NCBI GenBank assembly: GCA_031216445.1
Contig: CM062215.1
Coordinates: forward strand, 10,001-74,000
DNA from: Lateolabrax maculatus
Lineage: Eukaryota; Chordata; Actinopteri; Acropomatiformes; Lateolabracidae
Length of the DNA stretch: 64,000 nucleotides
Direction of reading: 5' to 3'
The notes under the pieces were generated by a model that did no database searches, was not told the DNA's origin, and was given only the letters and a program-made list of their open reading frames with translations. Below, piece by piece: positions 50,478 to 61,689 of the stretch. Position 1 is the first letter of the stretch. Each line of letters starts with the position of its first letter. The position numbers and the translations under genes are program-made.

Positions 50478-50572
50478 CAACAACAGCAACAACAACAGCA
50501 ACAACAACAACAACAGCAGCAGCAGCAGCAGCAAGTCCTTCTTCTTCTTCTTCTTCTTCTTCTTCTTCTTCT
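50478..50572. repeat. CAA/CAG and CTT triplet repeats just upstream of vps16
   Basis: A CAA/CAG run of about 55 bases is followed directly by a CTT run of about 38 bases, ending 86-180 bases before the vps16 start codon. On the vps16 strand these read GAA then CTG/TTG and may lie in its 5' UTR. Confidence 0.9.
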
Positions 50573-52289
50573 ACGGTCCCATGAACGGCACTCACAGTCT
50601 CTGTTGCCTCCTGGTGGCGGATATTTCTACACATATTTATTATTTAGAACAACATTCACAACATAAAACAGAGTCATTCAAAATGAATAAAATGCATAGA
50701 TAGAACAAATTAATAGAACAGTTGTTAGGCTTTTAGAGGATCAGAGAGACGTAGGGAATTTACTGCGTCACAGCAGCAGAAGTACAAGAACAGACACAGA
50801 TAAATGCATCAAATACACATCTGCTATAAACAAAATAAAGCACAAACAAACTGAGATACTAAATACCAAATACACCAACATACATGGAACATTGCATCAA
50901 AAGATGAAACCTGAGTGAATTGAGTCAGTGAAGGGTGAAACTGTTATTATACTCTGTCGCTTTTAAAGTGGACATTTAACTTTCAAACTAACTCATTGAC
51001 TTGAGTGTTGAAGTTCATTCTTTATCCTGAAACAGCTCCAAATCCAGTTACTAGCTTTTAGCTGGAGCTTTCAACTGTATCTGATGTCCTTCCTCCCAGG
51101 ATGGAGCTGCCATGTTGGACCTACAAGTGTAAGAAAATGTAAATGTAAAATGTTGTGTTCAGAATTAAATGAAAAGTTGTGCGGCCTTGTAGCTTGTTTC
51201 ATGTTGTCCACGTGGACATCAGAAGGTTAAAGACAGACATGCTTCAATGGAGAAACGCTGTCTGATCTGCAGGCGTTTTTTTTCAACATGTTCTCACAGA
51301 CTGTGGGGGGGAATTCCTGACGTTCCCAAATAAAACCACAGTCACAGGAACTACCCCCCCCCCCCCCCATTCAGTACAGTACAGAGTAATGAGTGTATTG
51401 TGTTTGTGTGAATTCCATGATGTGCCTCTTCCACCTCGTTACACTGTGACCTCCTGCAGAACGGTTCTCTGCATTCTAACATTGCTGCACACAATAAAGA
51501 ACAGTTCTAAATACAGTTCATAAGTAACTATAGACGTCATAAAACACAAACCCAGAGTCACATGATCGATTCATCAAAAACCAACACTGAGGTTGGTTCT
51601 GTGTTTGGGTTCTATAATCAGAACAAGATCTCACCAGATGTGAACCAAACTAGAGTTCTTCACAGATCCATAACAGACCAGCAGAAACCCCAAGGTTTCT
51701 CTAGCATTCCCCTAAAGTTCCACTTCCGCCCCACAAACCCTCCCCATGTGCCCCAAAACTTCTCCCAAGACTCTTTTTCAGGTCCTCTGAGGTTCCCTTA
51801 ACGTTCCCCAAAGATTCACTTCTAGTTCTTAGAAGGTTCCTCTAACATTCCACTAATGTTCCCCAGTGTCCCCCCAGGGTTCCCCCTAGGTTCCCTCATA
51901 GTTATTTTAAGGTTCCACTAATCACATATCGGTACAAGGTTCAGCTCTCTGCCAATACTTGCATGTTTAGAACCCTTTAATGTTCTGGATCGACCAAAAA
52001 CTAGACACGTGTTCCTCGAACAACAGCCAAATTTTCCACCAAATTCCATTCAAATTGCTCACGTTTTAAGATCTACTCTTTACTAACAAAAAAAAAAAAA
52101 CAGACAAAGACTGAAAACCTCCATGATGAAGGATGTGTGTTTCTGTGTGAACATAGAGTAACATTAAATTCAAGATTCAGTCAATGAAGTCTGGTCATAA
52201 ATGTTGTAATGTACAGTGTCGTCACTGGAGTAAACAGTCTTTTCATGTGTGAAAACAAACACAGGGCGAGAGACATTCACACAAAGACA

Positions 52290-52324
<35 letters not shown>

Positions 52325-52340
52325 TCACACAAAGACAGGA

Positions 52341-52371
<31 letters not shown>

Positions 52372-52476
52372 GACATTCACACAAAGACAGGAAGAGAGAG
52401 AGCGAGAGAGAGAGAGGTTTCCTTCCAGATGACTTCACCTTAAAAGCATGAGAGAGAGAGAGAGGTGGACTAACAG

Positions 52477-52526
<50 letters not shown>

Positions 52527-53126
52527 CATAAACACAGTTGTCACGGCAACAGACCCCTCCAGTGCCATCGTCATGGTAACAGCCCCCTCCCTCTGGGTGT
52601 GGTAGAGAGACACTGAGCTTCAGGCTGAAAGCTGCAGAGAGAGAGAGTTAACCCTTTAAGTGCCTCTTTATTTATTGTTTTTTTTATTTAGTTTAACTTT
52701 TATTTTGTTGAATTTCTTGATTTACTAACTTTACTTTACTTATTTCTATTTATTGTGGTATTTTCTATTTATTTTAATTCAGCTTTATTTCATTTTAGAT
52801 TTTTCTGTTTTATTTATTTTTCTATTTTCTATTGATTTAAATTTAATTAATTGAATGTTTTATTTATTAAACATGTCTTTTATTTGGACATTTCTGTGAT
52901 TTAATCCAAGACAGTTTTATTTCTGACAGGAAATAATAAAAGTTATCAAAAAACCCTTCACATTAAAAGTTTTGTGTTTGTTTGAGAGCAGTAAAGGTCC
53001 AGTCTGTCTATATTTCAGCAGCTGTAGATCTTGTAGCTGTGGGAGTGAAGGAGTTAAAGGTGTGGACATTTCCAGTCGGGAAGTTAGACGGAAAGTTTTC
53101 CTCTTAGCCAACCAATCAGAGCATAG
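50573..53126. other. Intergenic DNA between divergent vps16 and cavin2
   Basis: No coding sequence recognised. Contains a C run near 51355-51368, a degenerate 'gttcccctaa' tract (about 51700-51920), three copies of a 50-base unit starting 'gacattcacacaaagacagg' joined to GA runs (52272-52420), a CT run (about 52484-52520) and AT-rich sequence (52660-52870). Confidence 0.5.
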
Positions 53127-53127
53127 T

Positions 53128-53197
<70 letters not shown>

Positions 53198-53280
53198 CGG
53201 GCGAGGTAGAGTTTCCACAGTTTTTCTGCAGCAGGGAGAGTTTCTGGTGTTTTTGCTGTTTTTGGTTCGACTTTGAGTCG
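53127..53280 (+). promoter_or_regulatory. Probable promoter-proximal region of cavin2
   Basis: A CA run passes into a GA run of about 50 bases, then a GC box (gtgggcgggcgagg) at about 53193-53206, and the cavin2 start codon follows at 53281. The GA run plus GC box would suit a promoter, but the transcription start was not determined. Confidence 0.4.
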
Positions 53281-56200
53281 ATGTGTGAGGACAGAGTCGT
53301 CATGGTGACCACTGAAACCCACCAGAGCCAGGACCTACTGGTCCCCACCCAGAACCAGGACCCCTTGAACCAGCAGGACCAGCAGGAGGAGAACCTGGCC
53401 TCCCCCTCGTCCCCCCTGGCAGGATTCGACCCTGAGACGATGAGTCAGGGTCCCGTCAATGCCATCACGGTCCTCACTCTGCTGGACAAACTGGTCAACA
53501 TGCTGGACGCCGTGCAGGAAAACCAGAACAAGATGGAGGTGAGCCAGGGGCGGGGCCACACCTCAACATCAGGTCTGGGTGTAGGAGACCAGTACAGAAA
53601 CCAGTACAGACAAGTTTCCAGGTTCAGGGCTGAAACACTCTTGCTTCAACTGCATAAAGAAACAGTACAGAAGTGTTTGTCCTGAGGTTTCCAGGGTTAG
53701 AGAAACTTTTCAAATCAAACTCTACTTTAAAAACTGTTGATTTAGCCGTAACTTTAACTGTTTTCTCCAATCACTTTTTATGTCTTTGACTCTCCTTGTC
53801 TCCTTGTCTGGCTTCAGTTTGTCCGTGCATTTCTCTTTCTTGTATGAAAGTTTTGAAAACTAAGCTCTATTTTTGTCCCACATTCAGATGTCACATGACC
53901 CACAGCAGCACTGGGAGCTGCAGGTTAGAGAAGCTGGTTAGCAGATGTGTGACTCTGCTGTGACTGTAGATTCCTGACATGTTTCTCATGTCCAGATGCT
54001 TCAGCTGACATGAGACACAATTAAAAAGTTTCCCAAAAAACAAACATCTTTTCAGAACAAAAATCTGGAGCTACTTCCTGTTACTGTGGTCGTGTTGATT
54101 GTAGTTTACAGCTCAGATGGTATTTGAATGACTTTTTAATAACATGTTGGAACAGGTTCTCTATCAAACTGGCTCCTGTTTCACAGACCAACATCAAAAA
54201 GGAAGAAATAATAATCACAATGACTGAATTTAAAGTCCAAAAACCTTTTGTCATCTTATAACAGACAACTAAAAGGGCACTTGGAGTCCAGTCTTCTGTT
54301 ATATGCAAATCTGCAAGCACAACCCGCATTTGTTTTCTACAGAGATGTTTGAGGCGGCTGTTGTAGCTTACACCATTTTATTGAAGCTTGTCTGTTGGAA
54401 TATAAACGGGTTGACGCACATTTAGAGACAGGAGGACATCAGACTAAGACAGCTGCTAATTCACTGTGGACGCTTAGTATCACGTTAGCAACAAGCTAAG
54501 GTAACGAGCTAACAAGAGACGATGAATTCCTGAGAACAAAATGTCAGAAGGAGTGAACAGTTCAGACGGAAGTTCAAAGAAAGTGACTGATTAGTGTAAG
54601 TATGTTAGCGGCCGACTACCGTGTTAGCATTGAGCTCTCCAGCTGTTGGAGTTCATCAACTAAACCTGCGAAACGTTTCGCTCATCAAACGTGACCAATC
54701 AGGAGACTCACAGGGATCAAAAGCAGCTGATTGGTTATTGGTCGGTTGTGTTTCAGGTGCATCAGGTGGAGATGGAGGGCGTGGTCAGAGGAATCCAGGC
54801 TGACATGACCAAACTGTCCAAGAGCCACAGTCACACCTCCAACACCGTCAGCAAGCTGCTGGACAAGAGCCGCAAACTGTCCGTCACCATGAAGGAGGTA
54901 AAATATCTCACCTGTGACTCAACACATCACACCTGTCACTGAATACATCACACCTATGGGTTCCATCTGTGCCAAAATTATGTTATTTGCACACTGTCTA
55001 TGTCGACTGAACATGTGACAAAACTTTTTTGAGGATCAGTTCATCCATGTTGATGCTCACCAGACAAAACATTTGTGTGTGTCCATTCAACTTTAAACTG
55101 TGCTTCTGTCGTCTTGTTGCGCTCCCTGTCGTCTCACTGTGTCGTCCTCCCTGTTGTTTGACTCTGTTGTTTTGTATAAAGCTGCCGAATCACACTGTGT
55201 ATATAAACTTTAGCAGAATGAATGGGTTCGTTCTTTAACAACATAGTTAGACGTTTCTAGAGCGCCCAAGAAGGACGTCCTGCAGCTGATGGACAGGTAA
55301 CCCGGACGTCAGCTCAGCTTTCTTTATCGTTATTTATATTAAAATTGACACTGTTAGACGACGCATCAGGATGACAAAGTCAGATGACACATCAGGATGA
55401 CACAATCAGACGACACAGTGAGACGACAGGGAGCGCAACAAGACGACAAAAGTACAGTTCAAAGTTGAATTGACACAGTTGAATGTTTTGTCAGGTTGAG
55501 TAAACGACATACACAGTGTGCAGCACAGATGGAACCCCATACTCACCTGTCACTGAATACATCAAACCTGTCACGTCTGTCACATGTGTCACTGAATATG
55601 TTACACCTGTCAAATATCAGGTAGATTTTAACATCCACTTTCTTTCTGCAGGTTCGGGATAAGATGGAGCGCCAGGGTTTCCAGGTGAAGAAGCTGGAGG
55701 CAAACCACGCCCACCTGATCAACAGAAACAACTTCAAAGTCCTCATCTTCCAGGTCAGTGTGATGAAATCACAGTGAGCGAAGGTCAAAGGTCGAAGGTC
55801 AGATGTCAGAGCTCAAAGGTGCGGTCAAAGTCAAGGGTCAGAGGTCAGGTAGAAGCTAACTGTGAAATATGGACCAGGATGCTGTGTCAGTACGAAGATT
55901 TCTGCTTTTGTCCAACATCTTGAAATGTAAACCATACAACTGAAAGCTCCAGAACAGCTACTAAATGGACCTTGTGTTAATATTGTTTTGTCAGCTGCTG
56001 CTTTACAAGTCAACAATATATTTACAGTCTCAACTTTTAAGCAAATATTGACGAGTAGTTCTCTCAACATATACAGTTCCATGATAAGCTGAGGAAGATC
56101 ATGTGATATGGTCAAAAGCTTGATAACAAAGAGAGCAAACAAGGGCAGAACTTCAAAGAGCAAGAGTTCAGACTTGGCATACTGTGTATCAATAAAGGCC

Positions 56201-59200
56201 TTAAATGGACAGTCCAGGACTACATAAGACCACTTGGGTTCAGATCTGATGAAATCCAGATGAGATTTAAGACACTCTGAGTCACTTCATATGGATCAAC
56301 AGTGTAAATGCTTTCAAGAAGTATTCAAGACAGATTTAAATCTTTGAACAGTCTAGCCTTGATCCAGAAGTCTAGATCCACAGTTAAAGGGTCACTCCAG
56401 AGATTCATAAAGGAGATGGAAACAGAACAACTATTTCCTGACACTGGATGCTACATTTCCCATAATGCACCTGGATAGTGTCTTTCATTAGAACCTTCCT
56501 GACAGCTGCTTCTTTTAACTCCATATCTCCCATTTATAAAACATAGTAGTAGTAGTGGTAGAAGTAGTCTTAGTGGTAGTAGTAGTGGTAGTACTCCTTG
56601 TGTAACAATAATCTAATCAAACACGAAAACAATCAGTAAAGTTCTCCATCAGTAAAGTTTTCCACCAATAAAGTTTTCCACCAATAAAGTTCTCCTTCAG
56701 TAAAGTTCTCCTTCGGTAAAGTTCTACTTCAGTAAAGTTCTCCTTCAGTAAAGTTCTCCATCGGTGAAGTTCTCTGCAGACATTCGTTGTCTGTTGGTGG
56801 TTTTCAGTCTGTGACCATATTTGGTCGTCAGCTGCAGGAGGAAGTGAACTGGGAAAACTTTATGGAAAACAGACTGAGACAAAGGTTGTCATGTGGTTTG
56901 GTCGTCAGAGTGATGTCAACATGTGGTCTGGTTGTCATGGTTACAACAAACTGAGAGATAAGGAGTCAGTGACTGGGTCCATCAGCTGTTCTCAGGTCGG
57001 GTTCCTGTTCTGTCTCAAGTGCTTTTATAACCTTACTGATAATGACAGGTAACTACAGGTAGTCATGGGCAGCTACAGGACACAACAGGTAAGTAACAAT
57101 ACCAACTACAGGTAATTATGGGTAACTATAAGTAATTCAAGGTAAATACAGATAATAACAAGTCAATACAGGTAATTACTGGTAGCTACAGGACACAACA
57201 GTTAACTAAAGATAACCACACATAACTACAGGTAATTATAGACAACAGCAGGAAACTACAAATAACTACAGGTAGCTACAGTTGAAAACTGTAGGTAACT
57301 AAAGAGAACATCGCTACAGGTAATTACAAGTACCTAAAGATAACTCCTGCAAGCTACAGGTGACAAAAGGTAACTACAGATTATTACAGGTACAAAAGTC
57401 AGTTGTATTTATACACCCTCTATGATTAGAGCCTTGAGGTCAGTACAGGTGAGTACAGGTATTCAAACTGCAGGTGTTAGTGTATCAATCAACATGCTGT
57501 GTGACTGTCCTGTAGAAATACTGTAGTACTGCAGTAAATCCTACAATAAGTCTAAAACTATATACTTAAAGTAAATCTCTGCTTACATGTTTTTTCTAAC
57601 CAGCGTGTCAGAACCGCAGTATCAGTGTGTGCCTGTGTGTGTTTTCTGTCTTGTCTCACTGACACTTAACATTCACGTCCTCCCTAAAATACCCAGCATT
57701 CCTCAGTGGGTGTTGTCAGCGTTTTAACCCTTTCACTCTCTGTTTGTGTTTTGTTCCATTTTAAAGTTTTATCTTTTTACTGCGACTCAGTTTACACATA
57801 CTGCATATCACCATTTGGACAAAAGTATGTGGACAGTCCTATTCACATACTTTACTGTACTTCTTGTTAATACAGAATCCCTTAATTTTCACCTTAAAAT
57901 CCCACAAAATAACCCATTAATAAAGATTTAATAAAGGTACTTTGTAATATGATTACACATTAAAAAGGAACTTCAAATCAGGTTACCCATTAATTCTACC
58001 AAGGTTTCTTAAAAGTTCCCCCAAAGTTCCTGTAAAGGTCCTCTAAGGTATTACTAAGGTTCCCCTAACATTTTCTTACGGGTTCCCAAGGTGCCCCTTA
58101 TGTTCCCCTCATGTTTCTCAAAGGTAATCCCCTGGTTCCCTTAAGGTAGGCCCCCCTAATATTTTCCTGCTTCCCTATCAATCTCCTCATGTTCTTCTAA
58201 GATTTCCCTAAAGTTTTTCTGAGGTTCCCTATGATTCCTGTAAAGATGCTCTAAAGTCATACTAAGCTCGCCCAACATTCCTTTAAGCTTACACTGATGT
58301 TCCAATAAGGCCCCCTTAACATTTTCAAGCTAAGGTCCCTTGAATACATTCCCAATGTTCTCCTCTCTTTCAGGAGGAGAACGAGATCCCCTCTACTGTC
58401 TTTTTGAAGGACCCTCCTCCGTTCCCTCGTGATGAGATTTTGGAAGAAGGCGATGAATCTGTGTTGGGTGTCATCGATGGCAACCGTTCCCAGGAGAGCG
58501 GGCTCCAGACCATTGATCTATCATCTGACGAAGACGTTGGGCTGGAGGCGGAGCTAGAGGAAGAGGAGGTGTGGCCTCATGATCTGGAGAACATGGAGAA
58601 GTCCAGAGCTGAGAAACTGAAACGCTCCAGTCTGAAGAAAGTAAGAACAACAGAGAGGTGTTCAGTCAGATAGGTGTAGAGCCAGACAGGTGTATGGTCA
58701 GACAGACAGGTCTAACTGTCTTTCTCTCTTCAGGTTGACAGTCTGAAGAAAGCGTTTTCCAGGCAGAACATCGAGAAGAAGATGACGAAGATTGGAACAA
58801 AGATTGTTTCTCAGGAGCAACGAGAGAAGATCAAACAGAAAACCTCCAGCCTGAAGGTTTCACCTCTGACCTTCAGCATCAGGAAGGTACTGAGATCTCT
58901 GTTATTATTATACTCCATGAATCTGACTATTATCATGCGTTCTAAGTTAGTCTAAGGTTCCCCAAACATTTTCTAAAGTTGCCCCCAAGTTTCTCCTAAA
59001 AGTTATCTAAATTTTTCACAAAGGTTTAGCTAAAGTTCTCTTAAGGTTCTCTTACTATTCCACTAACATTCCCCTAGGTTTACCCACAGTTTCTGTAACA
59101 TTCCACTAAAATTCCCCTATGGTTCCCCTTAAGCACCTGTAAGGCCCCACTAACATTCCAGCTAAACTTCTTCTAAAGGTCTTCTAAGGTCCTAACACTC

Positions 59201-59968
59201 CAATGTAGGTAACCCAAGGTTCCCAGAACAGTTCCCCTAAACTTTCCCCAGTGTTTCCCCACACATTTTCCGAAGGTTCCTCTAAGGTTGCCCCAAGCCT
59301 TCTGTGAAGTTCTTCCAATGTTATCCGAAAGTTCCCCTTAGATTTCCCTAATGTTCCCTCAAGGGTCTTTCCTGTAAAATGTCTCTATGGTTCCTGTAAC
59401 ATTTACCAAAGCTAACCCCAAGGTTCCCCAAAGTTTCCTTTAACAAATCCCAAGGTTTGACATAAGATTCCACTAAAGTCTCTGTGAGGTTCTCTAAATG
59501 TTTCACAGAGGGTCCACTAAGATTTCCTTAAGGGTCCACCAAGTTTCCATATTATTCCACTTCCTGTGACCTCTGAACTCTGACTGTCTGTGTTTTCAGC
59601 CTCGCAGCAGCTCCGACTCTCAGCCCCCCGAAGCTTCTGTTCAGACCGGGGAGTTGGTTATTGCTGAGGCCGACATCCAGCTCTCCCCACTGGGCAGCAC
59701 TGACCAGGAAGTCCCCTTCACTGAGGTCCACGCCCAGCTGGCTCCGGCCGAGCAGGAGGAGAAAGAGGAGAAAGAGGAACAGGAGGTGAAGGAGGTGGAG
59801 AAAGAGGAGGAGGAGGAGAAGGGAGGGGAGGAAATGTCAGGTGTGGAAGTGGATCTGTCAGTGGTTTCAGAGAGAGTCTACCAGGAGTACGCTTTGTCCT
59901 CCACCCTGCCTCAGGAGGAGAAAGAAGAGGAGAGAGGAGCAGGGGAGGAGAAAGAGGAAGGATCTTAA
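53281..59968 (+). CDS. cavin2: Caveolae-associated protein 2 (SDPR), 6 coding exons
   Basis: Peripheral membrane coat protein of caveolae that binds phosphatidylserine and assembles with cavin1. Exons: 53281-53538, 54757-54897, 55652-55753, 58374-58640, 58734-58886, 59600-59968, giving 429 aa (human 425). The start MCEDRVV resembles human MGEDAAQ. The HR1 coiled-coil region has VNAITVLTLLDKLVNMLDAV, QENQNKMEV, SNTVSKLLDKSRK and NNFKVLIFQEENEIPSTVF. After an acidic region (TIDLSSDED) comes basic HR2, with SRAEKLKRSSLKKVDSLKKA and FSRQNIEKKMTKIGTKIVS, then KVSPLTF. The C-terminal 60 residues are Glu/Lys-rich. VNAVTVLTLLDKL and SSLKKVDSLKKAFSRQN favour CAVIN2 over CAVIN1 or 3. Mammalian cavins have two coding exons as I recall; the junction at IFQ|EENE is probably the shared one, so four introns look extra. 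It is divergent from vps16. Confidence 0.95.
54957..55539. mobile_element. 583-base foldback MITE in cavin2 intron 2, TA flanks
   Basis: The two ends are inverted copies: 'tgggttccatctgtgc' at the left and the complement of 'tggggttccatctgtgc' at the right, continuing for about 190 bases per arm with gaps. An inner block of 39 bases (55108-55146) is perfectly complementary to 55409-55447. A TA dinucleotide flanks both ends (54955-54956 and 55540-55541), as after Tc1/mariner-type insertion. The surrounding sequence is a 'cacctgtcactgaatacatca' repeat into which it appears to have inserted. No transposase. Confidence 0.8.
56632..56787. repeat. 16-base minisatellite in cavin2 intron 3
   Basis: About nine copies of 'gtaaagttctccttca' with single-base changes. 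Confidence 0.9.
57035..57400. repeat. Degenerate 'aactacaggta' tract in cavin2 intron 3
   Basis: About 365 bases in which 'ctacaggtaa', 'gataac' and 'ggtaattac' words recur without a strict period. Many copies contain CAG|GTAA, which looks like a 5' splice site. Confidence 0.7.
57812..57838. mobile_element. Possible Tc1/mariner-type end in cavin2 intron 3
   Basis: 'tttggacaaaagtatgtgga' resembles the terminal repeat of fish Tc1-like MITEs ('tatatggacaaaagtatgtgg'). Only one end is seen. Confidence 0.3.
57985..58350. repeat. Degenerate 'gttcccctaag' tract, cavin2 intron 3
   Basis: Imperfect 10-20 base units such as 'aaggttcccctaacatt' repeat right up to the exon 4 acceptor. Similar sequence is found at 51700-51920, 58945-59550, 60190-60370 and 60980-61215. 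Confidence 0.75.
58945..59560. repeat. Degenerate 'gttcccctaag' tract, cavin2 intron 5
   Basis: The intron between exons 5 and 6 (58887-59599) is almost entirely this degenerate repeat: 'aacattcccctaggtt', 'aggttcccagaacagttcccc', and similar. Confidence 0.8.
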
Positions 59969-60030
59969 ACATTCATTAATATTAAGATTCATGGAGGTTC
60001 ACTAACGACAAAACAAATCCGAGCTGATTG

Positions 60031-60435
60031 TTAAAGGAACAGTTCAACATTTAGTGACATCCTCTTGTTTTCTTTCTCTCTGAGAGTTAGATGTTCAGAT
60101 TGATTCTATTCATATATCTGTACAGTAAATATAAGGCTAAATTCAGCAGGAGCTTAGTTTAGCATAAAGACTGTAAACAGCTAGATTAGCACCATCAAGT
60201 TTCTGTAACCATTCACCGAAAGCTTCCTTAGATTCCCCCAAAGGTTAAAGTTCCTCTGTTTTCCTAATGTTCTCCTAAGGTTGCTCCATCCTTTCCATAA
60301 AGTTCCCCCAAAGTTCCCCTGAGATTTCATTAAAAGCTTCCCCTTCGGTTACTTGAAAATTCGTCTTTGGTTGGATCTAACTCTCAGAGAGAAAGAAAAG
60401 AAGAGGATTTACTAAATCTTGAACTGTTCCTTTAA
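60031..60435. mobile_element. Foldback MITE in the cavin2 3' UTR, TTAA flanks
   Basis: TTAA at 60031-60034 and 60432-60435 bound an element whose ends are inverted copies: 'aggaacagttcaacattta' against the complement of 'taaatcttgaactgttcct'. They extend about 60 bases each way to 'tctttctctctgagagttag'. The left arm and following 'agcataaagactg(t/g)aaacag' match a very common fish repeat. The middle contains the degenerate 'gttcccc' repeat. No coding sequence. Confidence 0.8.
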
Positions 60436-61660
60436 AGTGTAAAGCTCTTTTGTTATTGATAAATATATTGATAAACCTCCACACACGCAGGTAAATTCCA
60501 TACTTTAGATATCTGATCATGTGTGCTGATTTTTAATGTCTTTACATGTGACTATGAAAACTACATTGCTCCAGAATTTTTTTTATTTTTCAGGAACTAA
60601 AGACAAAAAAGCTGTTCTGTTTTGGTGGATTTTTAGATTAAAGTTTTTTATGAAGTGCGAGAATTTTAAGGTTTAATTCTTTAACTGATCTGAAAACTTA
60701 TCAACAATATCAACGCTTTAAGTTTGGAGATACTTAATTTCTTTTTTCATGTTAAACTTTCCTTTAAATTTCCTTTTAATGCTTATTCCTGTTTAATTCA
60801 AAAACAGTTGACTGATGTAAACATGATTACTAATGATCAGCTGATCAGAAAACATTAATGTAACATGAAAACATTTCCACCAGTAGAACCCGACTGAAAA
60901 ACTGAACCTGTTGGTCATCCTGACAAGGTTCGTATAAACACAATGAACTCATTGAGGTTAATATGGTCCTAAATGGATCCGTGTTTCCTCAAGGTTCCTC
61001 TCAAATTGCTCTAAGATTCTCCTAGGGTTCCTCTAAGGCCCCTTTATCATTTTCCTAAGGAACCCCAAGATTCCTCTAACATTCCCCTCTGGTTGTTTTT
61101 TTAAGGTTCAACTAATCATTCCCTTACGATATTGCCAACATTCCTGTAAGGTTCCCTACAGGTTCCCCGCAACTTTTTCTTATGATTCATCTAAAGTCCC
61201 CCTGTCATTCTCCTGATGTTCCTGTCTGTTAAAACACGTTATTGTAATGAGTTCTATCTTCTGTCTGATTGTTTTTAATATAAATTATAGTACCTGATTT
61301 CCAATGATCAATAAGTTGATCAGTTACACACTGCTACACTTAATTCTAACCAGCCAGTTATTACTTTAACTGCTTATTAACGACACTGAAGTATTAATAA
61401 CAAACAGTGATGGAGAAACTAATCAACAGACCTGATCAAACAGTTTTAAACAGAGCTAAAGTGAAGATACACAGTTTAAGTGTTTAATCTCTGTTGTTTT
61501 CAGGTTTAAAGTCGCTGTTTTTCTTTCTTTTTTCTTTTATTTTGACATAAATAGAAAATGTTCTGCTGCCAAAGAACATTTCCTGTTTGACTTATGTTTC
61601 CTGTCAGACTGTCAATAATCCAACAGGTGTGTGAGAATCACCTGAACTTGACATATAAAC

Positions 61661-61666
61661 AATAAA
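61661..61666 (+). terminator. Candidate poly(A) signal of cavin2
   Basis: AATAAA about 1.7 kb after the cavin2 stop. Other AATAAA-like words occur nearby, so its use is inference. If right, the 3' UTR (59969 to about 61685) includes the foldback MITE and a 'gttcccctaag' tract. Confidence 0.35.
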
Positions 61667-61689
61667 ATCCAGTATAACCACGACTCTGT

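Noticed and set aside
59718..59972. Proline/serine-rich minus-strand frame
   Set aside because: Antisense of the Glu-rich last exon of cavin2.
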